A DNA stretch of 64,000 nt, taken from assembly GCF_009834875.1 (NCBI RefSeq), contig NZ_WVHT01000011.1:62001-126000 (forward strand), written 5' to 3'. Under the pieces are notes generated by a model that was given only the letters and a program-made list of their open reading frames with translations, had not been told where the DNA came from and did no database searches. Origin of the DNA: Hufsiella arboris. Lineage in GTDB: Bacteria > Bacteroidota > Bacteroidia > Sphingobacteriales > Sphingobacteriaceae. Shown here piece after piece: positions 1 through 8,826 of the stretch. Each line of letters begins with the position of its first letter. Position 1 is the first letter of the stretch. The translations under genes were made by a program, and so were the position numbers.

Positions 1-1393
1 GTTTTTTCCAACGGAATTTATGCACGGCCTTTATGACGGTGGTGCCGGCGCGTCGCTCGATGATTTCTGGAGCTTGATGCTTCAGCATCCGCATGCAGCA
101 GGCGGTTTTATCTGGGCGTTTTTAGACGAGGCCGTTATTCGTACAGACAAAAACGGTATCTATGATTCGGATGGCAACCACGCACCCGATGGAATCGTTG
201 GCCCGCACCGCGAAAAGGAAGCCAGTTTTTACACGATAAAGGAAATTTGGTCGCCTGTTTACATCAATCCGCAGCCGATCAGTCAGAGTTTCAATGGTAA
301 AATTCCGGTGGAAAACAGGTATGACTTTACCAACCTGAATCAATGCACGTTTATTTGGAAGCTGGTTAAATTTCCTTCTGCCTCTGATAACTCAACAGTG
401 TCCATGCAGCAAGCAAAAGGTACGGCCGAAAGGTTGAATCTTGATCCCGGTAAAAGTGGGATACTGAACTTAAATCTGCCCGCATCATGGCCGGAAAGCG
501 ATGCGCTTTATCTTACTGCTTATGGTCCGGATAAAAAAGAGCTGTTCACCTGGAGCTGGCCTATTGCCGGCCCGCCTGCTATCGAAAAAATCATCCCATC
601 GTCGCCTAAAGCTGGTATTGAAGCTGAAGAAACAGACCAATCAATTGTTGTAAAGTGTGATGGTATCAGCTATTATTTCGACAAAACCACCGGATACATC
701 CAAAAAGTAATTAAACCATCTGTCACGATTTCTTTGTCTGGCGGACCGGTATTGGCGGGTGTTAAAACCACTTTGGAAAAATTCGATCACAAAACAGTAA
801 ACGGCCAGTATGTTGTGGAAGCCAACTACCACGGTGCGGGATCACTAAACGTAAAATGGACTTTCGCCCCAGGCAATCCTGTAAAACTCGAGTATCAATA
901 CGCTCAAAACGGAACCGCTGATTTTGTGGGTATCACATTCAATTATCCTGAAGAAAAGATCACCGGCATGAAATGGCTCGGGCGAGGTCCATACCGGGTT
1001 TGGAAAAACAGGTTGAAAGGGCAGCAATTCGGTGTTTGGCATAAAACTTACAACAATACCATAACCGGCGAAAGTTGGGACTATCCGGAATTTAAGGGTT
1101 ACCACGCCGAAGTCAATTGGGTTACCATCGAAAATAAGGAATCACCGTTTACGATTTTTAGCGGCGACAAAAATATGTACCTGCAAATGTTGCGTCCCGG
1201 CAGGGAAAAAGACGCGCTTAAAAATAACAATGTCGAGCCGGCTTTCCCGGATGGAAGCATTGGTTTTTTAAACGCGATCAGCGCTATTGGTACCAAGTTT
1301 CAATCAGCAGAGGTGATGGGTCCGCAAGCTCAAAAAAACCATGCTGACGGGGAGACCATTGCCGGAACGCTATGGTTTGATTTTAATCATTAA
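1..1393 (+). CDS. Glycoside hydrolase family 2 beta-galactosidase, C-terminal part
   Basis: The open frame runs in from the left edge of the window, so the N-terminal sugar-binding and Ig-like domains and the acid/base half of the TIM barrel are missing. The frame is in phase from base 2. The PTEF near the edge aligns with the LacZ nucleophile motif CEYAH, which makes Glu at bases 14-16 the likely catalytic nucleophile. It is followed by a LacZ-like GGFIWAFLDEAV strand. The remaining ~400 residues fit the GH2 Ig-like domain 4 and the C-terminal beta-sandwich (small-chain domain). It probably releases beta-linked galactose from glycans in the periplasm. It lies 28 bp upstream of the sugar dehydrogenase in the same direction, so co-transcription is likely. 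Another GH2 activity (mannosidase, glucuronidase) is possible but the domain 5-like tail favours galactosidase. Confidence 0.85.
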   Translation, partial: FFPTEFMHGLYDGGAGASLDDFWSLMLQHPHAAGGFIWAFLDEAVIRTDKNGIYDSDGNHAPDGIVGPHREKEASFYTIKEIWSPVYINPQPISQSFNGKIPVENRYDFTNLNQCTFIWKLVKFPSASDNSTVSMQQAKGTAERLNLDPGKSGILNLNLPASWPESDALYLTAYGPDKKELFTWSWPIAGPPAIEKIIPSSPKAGIEAEETDQSIVVKCDGISYYFDKTTGYIQKVIKPSVTISLSGGPVLAGVKTTLEKFDHKTVNGQYVVEANYHGAGSLNVKWTFAPGNPVKLEYQYAQNGTADFVGITFNYPEEKITGMKWLGRGPYRVWKNRLKGQQFGVWHKTYNNTITGESWDYPEFKGYHAEVNWVTIENKESPFTIFSGDKNMYLQMLRPGREKDALKNNNVEPAFPDGSIGFLNAISAIGTKFQSAEVMGPQAQKNHADGETIAGTLWFDFNH

Positions 1394-1421
1394 TAACTAA
1401 TCGAGTAAACAGTATTACGAT

Positions 1422-2663
1422 ATGAAACAACCTTTAACGAATAAATCCAGCTTATTTTTCATCCTGTTGTCTTCAATTATTTGCATGTATCTGCTGCCTT
1501 CTTTTGTCGTTTTTTACAAGCCCAAACCGGCGGAACCTGGCAGCGGTCTGCCGGCAATTACGTTAAAAGTTTTGCAGCTTACTAACAACCTGGAAGCGCC
1601 TACAGATATGGCTTTCCCGGGCAACGGCGATATTTGGATATTGGAGCAAAAAGGACAAATACGGGTGATCAGAAATGGAAAGTTGATTGATGCGCCCATT
1701 CTTGATCTGAAAAGCAAGATGATAAAAGTAAACAACGGTTATGAAGAACGGGGTTTACTAGGAATAGCTCTGCATCCGGATTTTAAATCCAACAGGAAAT
1801 TTTATGTCTTTTACAGCGTGCCTTCCGACAATAAATCTGATCATAAGGATGTGGTGGCTGAATTCAAGCTGTCGACAAACTCATCCCAGGTTGATCCCAA
1901 CAGTGGCCGCGTCATTTTAAGCGCTGAAAAGCCTGACGGAAACCATGATGGAGGATGTGTAAAATTTGGCCCCGACGGGTATTTATATATTTCATTTGGC
2001 GACGGCGGAGGACAGGGCGATAAGCACGGCGAAATCGGTAACGGGCAGAAACTAAATACTTGGCTCGGTAAAATATTACGTGTCGATGTGAATGTTAAAT
2101 CCGGTTATACGGTACCAAAAGACAATCCTTTTGTCGGAAAAAAAGATATAAGTCCCGAAATATGGGCCTACGGTTTCCGCAATCCTTACAGGTTTTCTTT
2201 CGATAAAGTATCAAAGCTGTTATTTGCCGGAGATGTTGGCCAGGATTTGTGGGAAGAAGTTGACATTGTTAAAAAAGGAGCTAACTACGGCTGGAGGCTC
2301 ATGGAAGGAACCCATTGCTACAACCCGGCTACCGGTTGTAACACAAAAGGCATCACCCTGCCGATAACCGAGTACAGCCACAAGGAAGGAGTATCCGTAA
2401 TAGGCGGTTATGTTTATAACGGACAGCAATTGTCTGCCTTAAAAACCAAATATGTGTTTGCCGACTGGACTGGGCCGGTATGGTATTTACAAAAGACCGG
2501 TTCTAACTGGCAAAGGGGCAACATTACGTTGAAAAATATTCCCAAAAACTTGAAAATAACAGGTTTTTCGGAAGACCCGGCAGGCGAACTATACCTGTTT
2601 ACTAATCCGGATACAGGACCTGGAAACACAAAGTGCAGCATATTTAAGATCGTGAAAAATTAA
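1422..2663 (+). CDS. PQQ-dependent sugar dehydrogenase (GSDH family)
   Basis: A 413-residue protein with an N-terminal hydrophobic segment (residues about 9-30) that acts as signal peptide or membrane anchor, then a six-bladed beta-propeller of the soluble glucose/sorbosone dehydrogenase family. Visible family motifs are GLLGIALHPDF, DGGCVKFGPDGYLYISFGDGG, AYGFRNPYRFSFD and DVGQDLWEEV, which carry residues around the PQQ and calcium sites. The family oxidises aldose sugars to lactones in the periplasm and passes electrons to the respiratory chain. It sits between a GH2 and a GH92 enzyme, which suggests it oxidises sugars freed by them. The exact substrate cannot be read from the sequence. Confidence 0.85.
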   Translation: MKQPLTNKSSLFFILLSSIICMYLLPSFVVFYKPKPAEPGSGLPAITLKVLQLTNNLEAPTDMAFPGNGDIWILEQKGQIRVIRNGKLIDAPILDLKSKMIKVNNGYEERGLLGIALHPDFKSNRKFYVFYSVPSDNKSDHKDVVAEFKLSTNSSQVDPNSGRVILSAEKPDGNHDGGCVKFGPDGYLYISFGDGGGQGDKHGEIGNGQKLNTWLGKILRVDVNVKSGYTVPKDNPFVGKKDISPEIWAYGFRNPYRFSFDKVSKLLFAGDVGQDLWEEVDIVKKGANYGWRLMEGTHCYNPATGCNTKGITLPITEYSHKEGVSVIGGYVYNGQQLSALKTKYVFADWTGPVWYLQKTGSNWQRGNITLKNIPKNLKITGFSEDPAGELYLFTNPDTGPGNTKCSIFKIVKN

Positions 2664-2694
2664 CCTGTCAATCCACCTATCTGAATAAATATAA

Positions 2695-4842
2695 ATGGGA
2701 AACTTAATGAAAATCGTTTTAAGTGTAGTCATCGTTTTGCTTACCGCATTGCCCGGCAAAAGCCAAACGATGGAATATACAAAGTATGTAAATACATTTA
2801 TTGGTACGGCACCGCTTAACGACCCTAAAATTCTCGGTTATAAATTACCGGAAGGCTGGCGCTCCTGGGCGGGGCTTACCTTTCCCGGCAGCTCGTTGCC
2901 AAATGCAATGGTTCAGTTAAGCCCGGTTACAGCTTACGGCTCCGGCGCGGGTTATCAATATGAAGATTCAGTGATATTAGGGTTTACTCACACCAATAAA
3001 GGCCATTGGAACCTTTGTAATATTCCAATACTGCCGCTTTCAAATCCGGGTACAAAATTCGGATCAAAATTTTCACATAAAAAGGAAAGTTCTGCGCCCG
3101 GTTTTTACCAGGTATACCTGGATGATTACAATGTGAACGTGAATCTGACATCAACCTTACGATGCGGATACCACCAGTACGAATATAAAAACAATGCAGA
3201 CAGGCAGATACTTTTTGATCTGGGCAAAGCAAACAGCAGGGTGTCGACCTGGAGAATTGAGCAGGTCGGCGACAATGCTGTAAAGGGCTTTCAGGGCGGT
3301 GAAAACGTTTACTTCTATGCCACTGTGAATGCCAAAATTGAAAAGCTGGTTATAACGGAAGAAGGCAAGCGTACCGGTTTTGCTGTGGTTCATTTGGCTA
3401 ATGGCAGCAAGGGGCTGGTTGAACTTAAAATCGGGTTATCCTTTGTAAGTACAGAGAATGCAAAACAAAACCTCCAGCAGGAAATCGGTGATAGAACGTT
3501 TGCAGAAATTCGCTCAGAAGCAACGAAAAAATGGGAAACGCTATTGTCTTCCATACAAGTTAAAGGTGGAACAGATAAGCAAAAACGGATGTTTTATTCC
3601 TGCCTGTACCGCTCATTTTTGTGGCCTGCACTGCGCAGCGATGTCAACGGAGAGTTTACAGACGCCAAAAAGAACGTCGTAAAAAGCAATTTCAGCTATT
3701 ACACCGAGCCATCGTTATGGGATACTTACCGAAATAAAGATGTTTTGCTGGGACTGATTTCTCCCGAGGTTACCCTCGATGTAATTAAGTCGATGAAAGA
3801 TGTTGGAGATAAAACTGGCTTTATACCAACCTTTTTTCACGGCGACCATGGCGCATCGTCCATCGCGGGCGCATATCTCAGAGGCATCGACAATTTCGAC
3901 ATAAAAGGAACCTATCAACTGTTGCTAAGAAATGCCAATGTGGAAGGAGGGACTCGTCCGTATATCGCTGAATACATTCAAAAAGGATATATTTCGGATC
4001 CTGATATCGCTAAACCCGATGTTGAGACCAAAGCCAAAGCGGGTGTTTCAAAAACACTGGAATATTCATATGATGATTATTCGGTGGCCCAGATAGCCAA
4101 AAAGTTAGGTGACACGACCAATTACAGGATACTGATGGCCCGGTCAAAAAATTATAAAAACATGTTTGATCCCTCAACCAGGTTCATGCGAGGAAGACTG
4201 GAAAATGGCGACTGGATCAAGCCTTTTAATCCTCAGTTTCCCTACTATGAATACATGTACCGGGAAGCAAACGCCTGGCAGGTATCGTTTTTTGCACCTC
4301 ATGACATGCCGGGCTTGATTCAATTATACGGCGGAACAAAAGGTTTCGAATCGAAATTAGATTCGTTGTTTACCGTACCCTGGAACCCAAACTATATCGC
4401 CAGAAATGTAGAAACGATGATTGGCCAGTATTGTCAGGGCAATCAGCCAGATCATGAAGCGCCCTTTGCTTACACCTTTATCGGCAAGCCGGAGAAAACG
4501 CAAAAGATACTTGATCATATTCTGAACAACTTGTATGGAATCGGCGATGAAGGCTTGGAACTCAGCGGCATGGATGATGCGGGCGAAATGTCTGCATGGT
4601 ATGTGTTCGGTGCATTAGGACTATATCCGTTTTCCGCTACAGATCCAAAGTATCTAGTTACGGCGCCACTGTTTGATCAGGTGAAATGGAAAACAAGTAA
4701 CGGTAAAGTATTGACTATAGAAAAACCGGGAAAAGGCAGGGCAATTACATCCATAAAAGTGAATGGCAAAACAAGTAAAGACTATTTCGTCTCGCACGAT
4801 TTATTCATGAACGGTGGTAAAGTAGAGATTTCTACAAAATAA
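2695..4842 (+). CDS. GH92 family alpha-mannosidase
   Basis: About 715 residues, near the usual length for GH92. A second in-frame ATG at 2707 gives a cleaner signal peptide (MKIVLSVVIVLLTALPGKSQ), so the true start may be there. The protein opens with the N-terminal beta-sandwich domain (YVNTFIGT, FPGSSLPNAMVQLSP) and continues into an alpha/alpha barrel with GNQPDHEAPFAYTFIGKP and DDAGEMSAWYVFGALGLYP, both typical of GH92 active-site loops. GH92 enzymes are calcium-dependent exo-alpha-mannosidases acting on N-glycans or yeast mannan. It is the last gene of the glycan operon; the frame continues after the stop into recombinase-like sequence without a further stop. Confidence 0.9.
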   Translation: MGNLMKIVLSVVIVLLTALPGKSQTMEYTKYVNTFIGTAPLNDPKILGYKLPEGWRSWAGLTFPGSSLPNAMVQLSPVTAYGSGAGYQYEDSVILGFTHTNKGHWNLCNIPILPLSNPGTKFGSKFSHKKESSAPGFYQVYLDDYNVNVNLTSTLRCGYHQYEYKNNADRQILFDLGKANSRVSTWRIEQVGDNAVKGFQGGENVYFYATVNAKIEKLVITEEGKRTGFAVVHLANGSKGLVELKIGLSFVSTENAKQNLQQEIGDRTFAEIRSEATKKWETLLSSIQVKGGTDKQKRMFYSCLYRSFLWPALRSDVNGEFTDAKKNVVKSNFSYYTEPSLWDTYRNKDVLLGLISPEVTLDVIKSMKDVGDKTGFIPTFFHGDHGASSIAGAYLRGIDNFDIKGTYQLLLRNANVEGGTRPYIAEYIQKGYISDPDIAKPDVETKAKAGVSKTLEYSYDDYSVAQIAKKLGDTTNYRILMARSKNYKNMFDPSTRFMRGRLENGDWIKPFNPQFPYYEYMYREANAWQVSFFAPHDMPGLIQLYGGTKGFESKLDSLFTVPWNPNYIARNVETMIGQYCQGNQPDHEAPFAYTFIGKPEKTQKILDHILNNLYGIGDEGLELSGMDDAGEMSAWYVFGALGLYPFSATDPKYLVTAPLFDQVKWKTSNGKVLTIEKPGKGRAITSIKVNGKTSKDYFVSHDLFMNGGKVEISTK

Positions 4843-5064
4843 AGTGGATCTGGCTTACAAATCTTTCCGCAATTTATTGAAAAAGCATACAACGTAAACA
4901 AGCGAAGGCTGATTAGTTCGATGTTTCCTGAAAAATTGGTTTTCGACGGAAGGCAACATCGAACTATTCGGGTGAATGAAGCAATTTGCGTTTTTGATAC
5001 CGTGAAGGCTGTTTTTGAGGGTAAAAAAGAAGGGCAAATCGCTCAAAAAAGTGACTTGCCCAGT
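4843..5064 (+). pseudogene. Serine recombinase C-terminal remnant next to tRNA-Met
   Basis: Directly after the GH92 stop, the same frame reads a peptide containing KRRLISSMFPEKLVFDG and then RTIRVNEAICVFDTV, which resembles the extreme C-terminus of Bacteroidota serine recombinases (recombinase-family proteins with a zinc beta-ribbon). No start codon, catalytic resolvase domain or zinc ribbon is present, so only the tail survives. The frame stays open through the tRNA-Met on the other strand and stops at 5109, as expected if the recombinase once ended inside its tRNA attachment site. I read this as the scar of an excised or eroded mobile element. Family assignment is from memory of the C-terminal pattern and needs a search. 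Confidence 0.55.
5022..5061 (-). terminator. Rho-independent terminator of tRNA-Met
   Basis: On the minus strand a 9-bp stem (GGGCAAGTC with GATTTGCCC, one G-T pair) encloses a 12-nt loop and is followed by a TTCTTTTTT tract. It begins 5 nt after the tRNA CCA end. Confidence 0.7.
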
Positions 5065-5065
5065 A

Positions 5066-5142
5066 TGGTAGCGGGGAGCAGGATCGAACTGCCGACCTTA
5101 GGGTTATGAATCCTACGCTCTAACCATCTGAGCTACCCCGCC
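5066..5142 (-). tRNA. tRNA-Met (CAT anticodon)
   Basis: The minus strand folds into a full cloverleaf of 77 nt with the CCA end encoded: 7-bp acceptor stem (one G-T pair), D arm GCTC/GAGC, anticodon loop TTCATAA, variable loop AGGTC and T arm GGCAG/CTGCT. The anticodon stem has an A-C mismatch next to the loop. The anticodon CAT fits elongator Met; initiator or lysidine-modified Ile2 cannot be fully excluded, but the acceptor start lacks the initiator C1-A72 mismatch. It has its own promoter and terminator and touches a recombinase remnant, consistent with use as an attachment site. Confidence 0.9.
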
Positions 5143-5191
5143 TTAGTTTTAAGAAAAAAACCTTAAAAAGCCCCTTTCAAAAATCGAGTTG

Positions 5192-5199
5192 CAAATATA
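5192..5199 (-). promoter_or_regulatory. Bacteroidota -7 box for tRNA-Met
   Basis: The minus strand reads TATATTTG, matching TAnnTTTG exactly, about 50 nt upstream of the tRNA 5' end. A TTTGTTTC about 24 nt further upstream may act as the -33 element, though the spacing is a little long. Confidence 0.55.
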
Positions 5200-5269
5200 G
5201 TTTAATTTACTTTTCTTTAGAAACAAATGTGAAAAAAGCCCGCAAGCGCTTTTGGTTTAATAAATTATA

Positions 5270-5650
5270 ATGTCGGAAAAAAAGAAATTTAACCTCGAAT
5301 ACGAAATAAAATCATCGCCGAAAATCTTATACAGCTTTTTAAGTGAACCAAACGGCCTGGCCCAGTGGTTTGCCGATGATGTGTTTTATAAGGATCAGGT
5401 TTACACGTTTACCTGGGACAGCGAGGAGCACAAGGCAAAGCTCTTGTCGAGCAAAGAAAATAAGCTTGTTAAGTTTAAATGGCTTGATGACGAACCGCAA
5501 TGCTACTTCGAACTGGAAATTCTGCAGGACGAATTGACAAATGATGTCGCTCTCTCTATCACCGATTTTGCCTCCGTAGATGCAATTGAGGAACGCAAGC
5601 TCATCTGGGATAACCAAATAGAATATTTAATTAGTGTTTTAGGCGCTTAG
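5270..5650 (+). CDS. START-like (SRPBCC/AHSA1) domain protein
   Basis: A 126-residue cytosolic protein with the helix-grip pattern of the AHSA1/SRPBCC superfamily: EYEIKSSPKILYSFLSEPNGLAQWFADDV at the N-terminus, a run of short beta strands (YTFTWDSEEHKAKLL, LVKFKWL, CYFELEIL) and a long C-terminal helix. Such proteins bind hydrophobic ligands; this Bacteroidota subgroup (START-like domain) has no settled function. It ends 25 bp before the LptF/G gene, but that gene has its own promoter motif in the gap, so a strict operon is uncertain. Confidence 0.75.
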   Translation: MSEKKKFNLEYEIKSSPKILYSFLSEPNGLAQWFADDVFYKDQVYTFTWDSEEHKAKLLSSKENKLVKFKWLDDEPQCYFELEILQDELTNDVALSITDFASVDAIEERKLIWDNQIEYLISVLGA

Positions 5651-5662
5651 GCCTTAAAATGC

Positions 5663-5670
5663 TAATTTTG
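5663..5670 (+). promoter_or_regulatory. -7 box TAATTTTG for the lptF/G-type gene
   Basis: TAATTTTG fits TAnnTTTG and ends 5 nt before the GTG start at 5676. The transcript would start at or next to the start codon, so the message is probably leaderless or nearly so. Confidence 0.5.
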
Positions 5671-5675
5671 TATCC

Positions 5676-7106
5676 GTGAAGAAAATCTATCTTCTTGTTT
5701 TAAAAGCCTTCATAAGGCCGTTCATCGTAACATTTTTCATTGTGATGTTCGTGCTGCTCATGCTCTTTCTTTTCAAATACATTGATGATTTGATTGGGAA
5801 AGGATTTGAATGGTATGTCATTCTCCAGCTTTTATGGTATGCATCGGCAACTAATGTCGCCATGGCGTTGCCATTGGCCATGTTGCTTTCATCTATCATG
5901 ACATTTGGAACCCTAGGCGAAAACTACGAGCTGGTGGCTATAAAGTCGTCGGGTGTTTCGCTTCAGAAAGCAATGACGCCGTTATTCATTCTTATCGGAT
6001 TGATGAGTATCGGAGCCTTTCTTTTTTCAGATTATATGCTGCCTGTGGCCAACCTGAAAATGGGATCGTTATTATATGATGTAAGAAATCAAAAGGCCGC
6101 TTTTTTAATTGAAGAAGGCATTTTCAACAATAGTATTTCTGGCTATACAATTCGCGTTAATAAAAAAGATAAAGACGGGCAGACTTTACACGGCGTTTTA
6201 ATTTATCAGGAAAATCCCAGCAATGGAAATGTCAATACAGTGATGGCTAAAGAGGGTAAGATGTTTCGTACCGATAACAACCAGTTTTTAGTATTAAAGC
6301 TGAAAGATGGCGTCCGTTACGAGGAATCACCGGCGCAGGGGGGAGGATCTTATAATCCAAGGCAGATATTCAGGCGACTCCGCTTTAATGAAACGGAACA
6401 GAAGTTCGATATGTCCGGGTTTAAAATGCAGCATACGGACGAAGGTTTATTTAAAAATAATTATTCCATGTTGAATCTCAGTCAGCTGAGTTACTATCGG
6501 GATTCAACAACCAAACAACGCGACAGCGCAAGCCGCAGCTTCTTTCCCAATGTTAAGTCGTCTTATAAAATTTTTACCTACAACCCTGTAAAAAATAAGA
6601 AGCCGGTTAAAGCAAAGCCTTATAGCAATGTAATGAATATCATTCCGAAAGATCAGCGGATGACAGCAATTACCAATGCCAAAGGCTCGCTCGAAATGCT
6701 TAATAGCTCGTTGTCAATGAAAATGGATAACTATACCGGCTACCTCGAGCAGATAAGGCGGTATATGATTGAATTTCAGCGAAAGTTTACGCTTTCTTTT
6801 TCCTGCCTTGTGCTTTTTTCCATCGGAGCCCCCTTGGGCGCTATCATCAGGAAAGGCGGCTTAGGAATGCCGGTGGTTGTTTCAATCATTTTCTTTTTGA
6901 TCTACCACATTATAGCGACGATCAGTGAAAAAACTGCGAGAGATGGCGCTATCAACCCGATATTAGGTATGTGGATGGCAATTATCGTGTTAACCCCTGT
7001 TGCCATATTTCTAACTTATAAGGCTACAGTCGATTCGGCTCTGTTTGATATGGAGGCATATAAACTGTTTTTCCAGAAGCTATTTAAAAAGAAAGAGCGC
7101 GCCTGA
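5676..7106 (+). CDS. LptF/LptG family permease
   Basis: A 476-residue inner-membrane protein of the YjgP/YjgQ family. Three hydrophobic segments lie near the N-terminus (about residues 12-35, 50-75 and 100-120), then a large periplasmic beta-jellyroll-like region (about 125-370), then three more membrane segments at the C-terminus. LptF and LptG form the membrane part of the LptB2FG complex that extracts lipopolysaccharide and feeds it to LptC/LptA. The start is a GTG, chosen because the promoter box immediately precedes it. The middle region carries an insertion rich in S, K and T (about 270-330), as is common in Bacteroidota members. LptF and LptG cannot be told apart here. Confidence 0.85.
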   Translation: MKKIYLLVLKAFIRPFIVTFFIVMFVLLMLFLFKYIDDLIGKGFEWYVILQLLWYASATNVAMALPLAMLLSSIMTFGTLGENYELVAIKSSGVSLQKAMTPLFILIGLMSIGAFLFSDYMLPVANLKMGSLLYDVRNQKAAFLIEEGIFNNSISGYTIRVNKKDKDGQTLHGVLIYQENPSNGNVNTVMAKEGKMFRTDNNQFLVLKLKDGVRYEESPAQGGGSYNPRQIFRRLRFNETEQKFDMSGFKMQHTDEGLFKNNYSMLNLSQLSYYRDSTTKQRDSASRSFFPNVKSSYKIFTYNPVKNKKPVKAKPYSNVMNIIPKDQRMTAITNAKGSLEMLNSSLSMKMDNYTGYLEQIRRYMIEFQRKFTLSFSCLVLFSIGAPLGAIIRKGGLGMPVVVSIIFFLIYHIIATISEKTARDGAINPILGMWMAIIVLTPVAIFLTYKATVDSALFDMEAYKLFFQKLFKKKERA

Positions 7107-7158
7107 CTTAATTTACCCTCAGATTATAATTTTAAGGCATTAGTATTTAGTTAAGCTG

Positions 7159-7166
7159 TACCTTTG
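7159..7166 (+). promoter_or_regulatory. -7 box TACCTTTG for ribBA
   Basis: TACCTTTG matches TAnnTTTG and lies 11 nt before the ATG at 7178. No FMN riboswitch is visible in the short leader. Confidence 0.5.
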
Positions 7167-7177
7167 TTCTATTTAAG

Positions 7178-8389
7178 ATGGAAATCAAGCTTAACACAAT
7201 AGAAGAAGCGCTTGAAGATGTAAGAACCGGTAAAGTGATTATCGTTGTTGATGATGAGGACCGGGAAAACGAAGGTGACTTTTTAGTTGCCGCACGCTTC
7301 GCCACTCCTGATGTAATTAATTTTATGGCCACTCACGGCCGCGGATTAATTTGCGCGCCACTTACAGAACAACGCTGCGATGATTTGCAGCTAAGCCTCA
7401 TGGTAGGAAATAACACGGCCACTCATGAAACGAATTTCACCGTATCTGTCGACCTGCTGGGAAACGGATGTACAACCGGCATTTCGGCTTCCGATCGTTC
7501 GAAAACTATGATGGCACTGATTGATCCTAATACAAAGCCTGAAGATTTAGGTCGGCCGGGTCATATATTTCCGCTAAGAGCCAAAGACGGCGGCGTTTTG
7601 CGTCGTGCCGGACATACAGAAGCAGCGGTTGATCTGGCGTCGATCGTTGGGTTGGAACCGGCCGGAGTTATTTGCGAGATCATGAAAGCCGATGGCGAAA
7701 TGGCCCGTCTGCCGGAACTGATGGAAATCGCGAGTATTCACAATCTTAAAGTTATATCAATAAAGGATCTGATCGCGTACCGTTTAAAAACCGAAACGCT
7801 TATTAAAAAAGAGGTAGGAGTTAAGCTTCCTACCGAGTGGGGCGATTTTGAAATGGTTGCTTATACCCAACTTGACACAGGCATGCATCATCTCGCATTG
7901 ATTAAAGGTGAGTGGGAACCGGATGAAGCGATCCTGGTGAGAGTACATAGTTCGTGCGTTACCGGCGATATTTTCGGTTCGTGCCGCTGCGATTGTGGCC
8001 CGCAGCTTCACAAAGCGATGGAGATGATCGACAAGGAGGGCAAAGGAGTTATCGTTTACATGAACCAGGAAGGACGTGGTATCGGACTAATCAATAAACT
8101 TCACGCTTACAATCTGCAGGAAAACGGTTTGGATACCGTTGACGCGAACCTCGAACTGGGATTTAAAGCCGATCAGCGTGATTACGGAATCGGTGCCCAG
8201 ATATTACGAAGTCTGGGGGTTACCAAGATGCGCCTCATGTCAAATAATCCTAAGAAACGCGCAGGTTTAATTGGCTACGGCCTGGAAGTTGTCGACCGCG
8301 TGCCGATAGAGATCGAATCAAATAAGCACAACCACTTATACCTTCAAGCTAAGCGGGATAAGATGGGACACGAGATTTTGAAAGGGTAA
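7178..8389 (+). CDS. ribBA: Bifunctional DHBP synthase / GTP cyclohydrolase II
   Basis: A 403-residue two-domain riboflavin enzyme. The N-terminal ~200 residues are 3,4-dihydroxy-2-butanone-4-phosphate synthase (RibB), with [10 protein letters not shown] for metal and substrate binding and RRAGHTEA. The C-terminal half is GTP cyclohydrolase II (RibA), with [20 protein letters not shown] holding the zinc cysteines and NQEGRGIGL. Together they convert ribulose 5-phosphate and GTP to the two riboflavin precursors in the cytosol. Length and both active sites are normal. The other rib genes are not nearby. Confidence 0.95.
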   Translation: MEIKLNTIEEALEDVRTGKVIIVVDDEDRENEGDFLVAARFATPDVINFMATHGRGLICAPLTEQRCDDLQLSLMVGNNTATHETNFTVSVDLLGNGCTTGISASDRSKTMMALIDPNTKPEDLGRPGHIFPLRAKDGGVLRRAGHTEAAVDLASIVGLEPAGVICEIMKADGEMARLPELMEIASIHNLKVISIKDLIAYRLKTETLIKKEVGVKLPTEWGDFEMVAYTQLDTGMHHLALIKGEWEPDEAILVRVHSSCVTGDIFGSCRCDCGPQLHKAMEMIDKEGKGVIVYMNQEGRGIGLINKLHAYNLQENGLDTVDANLELGFKADQRDYGIGAQILRSLGVTKMRLMSNNPKKRAGLIGYGLEVVDRVPIEIESNKHNHLYLQAKRDKMGHEILKG

Positions 8390-8826
8390 GGTTCAGTCGG
8401 ATGCTTTTGGTGTTTAATAATTTCTGATGTCAGCCTGGTATTTAAGAGTACTAGTCTGGGCGGAGTCGAAGACTGGCGCGATATGATAAGCCTTCGGGTT
8501 GAAGAAACAGCTCAGCGTACGTTCTGGAGGCTTGATCGGGTATCCGAATTGCTCAAAAATACCCTGCACTATTTAAAATAATTAAAAGTTTACCAGAAAT
8601 ACACTTGTAATTAATCAAATTATACTCATTTCGCTTCAAAGCGCCTCCGTTTTGTATCGAAATGCCTTCTGCGTATATCGAATTGTCCCCGAAACTATTC
8701 GAAGTGCCTGCGGAATCGATCGAAATGCTTCCGGGTTGATGTGATCCAAGCCCATCCGCTAACCCCGGACTGAAATCGCACTAAAAACTTTGGAAGAAAA
8801 AATCATTTTACTATTTTGGACAAATA
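8390..8826. other. 437-bp gap at the left edge of the restriction-modification island
   Basis: No convincing gene. The ribBA frame stays open after its stop for 63 codons (8390-8578, stop at 8579), encoding for example RDMISLRVEETAQRTFWRLD, but there is no plausible start and I do not recognise the peptide; it may be a remnant. The right half carries the 21-bp tandem repeat listed separately. From about 8760 the base composition shifts to AT-rich, like the genes of the island. Confidence 0.5.
8594..8740 (+). repeat. Degenerate 21-bp tandem repeat (6-7 units)
   Basis: The motif TCGAA (or TCAAA) recurs at exactly 21-bp steps: 8615, 8636, 8657, 8678, 8699 and 8720, with a weaker unit starting at 8594. 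The best units read TCGAAATGCCTTCTGCG and TCGAAATGCTTCCGG. In one frame they encode heptads such as IEMPSAY, IELSPKL and FEVPAES, then stop. The unit length of exactly seven codons and decay toward the left suggest an eroded coding or structural repeat array. Confidence 0.7.

Noticed and set aside
5065-5109. Small protein reading through the tRNA-Met region on the plus strand
   Set aside because: The frame is the antisense of the tRNA; it only shows where the old recombinase frame ended.
8594-8740. 21-bp repeats as a CRISPR array
   Set aside because: Units are adjacent without spacers, strongly diverged, and there are no cas genes.
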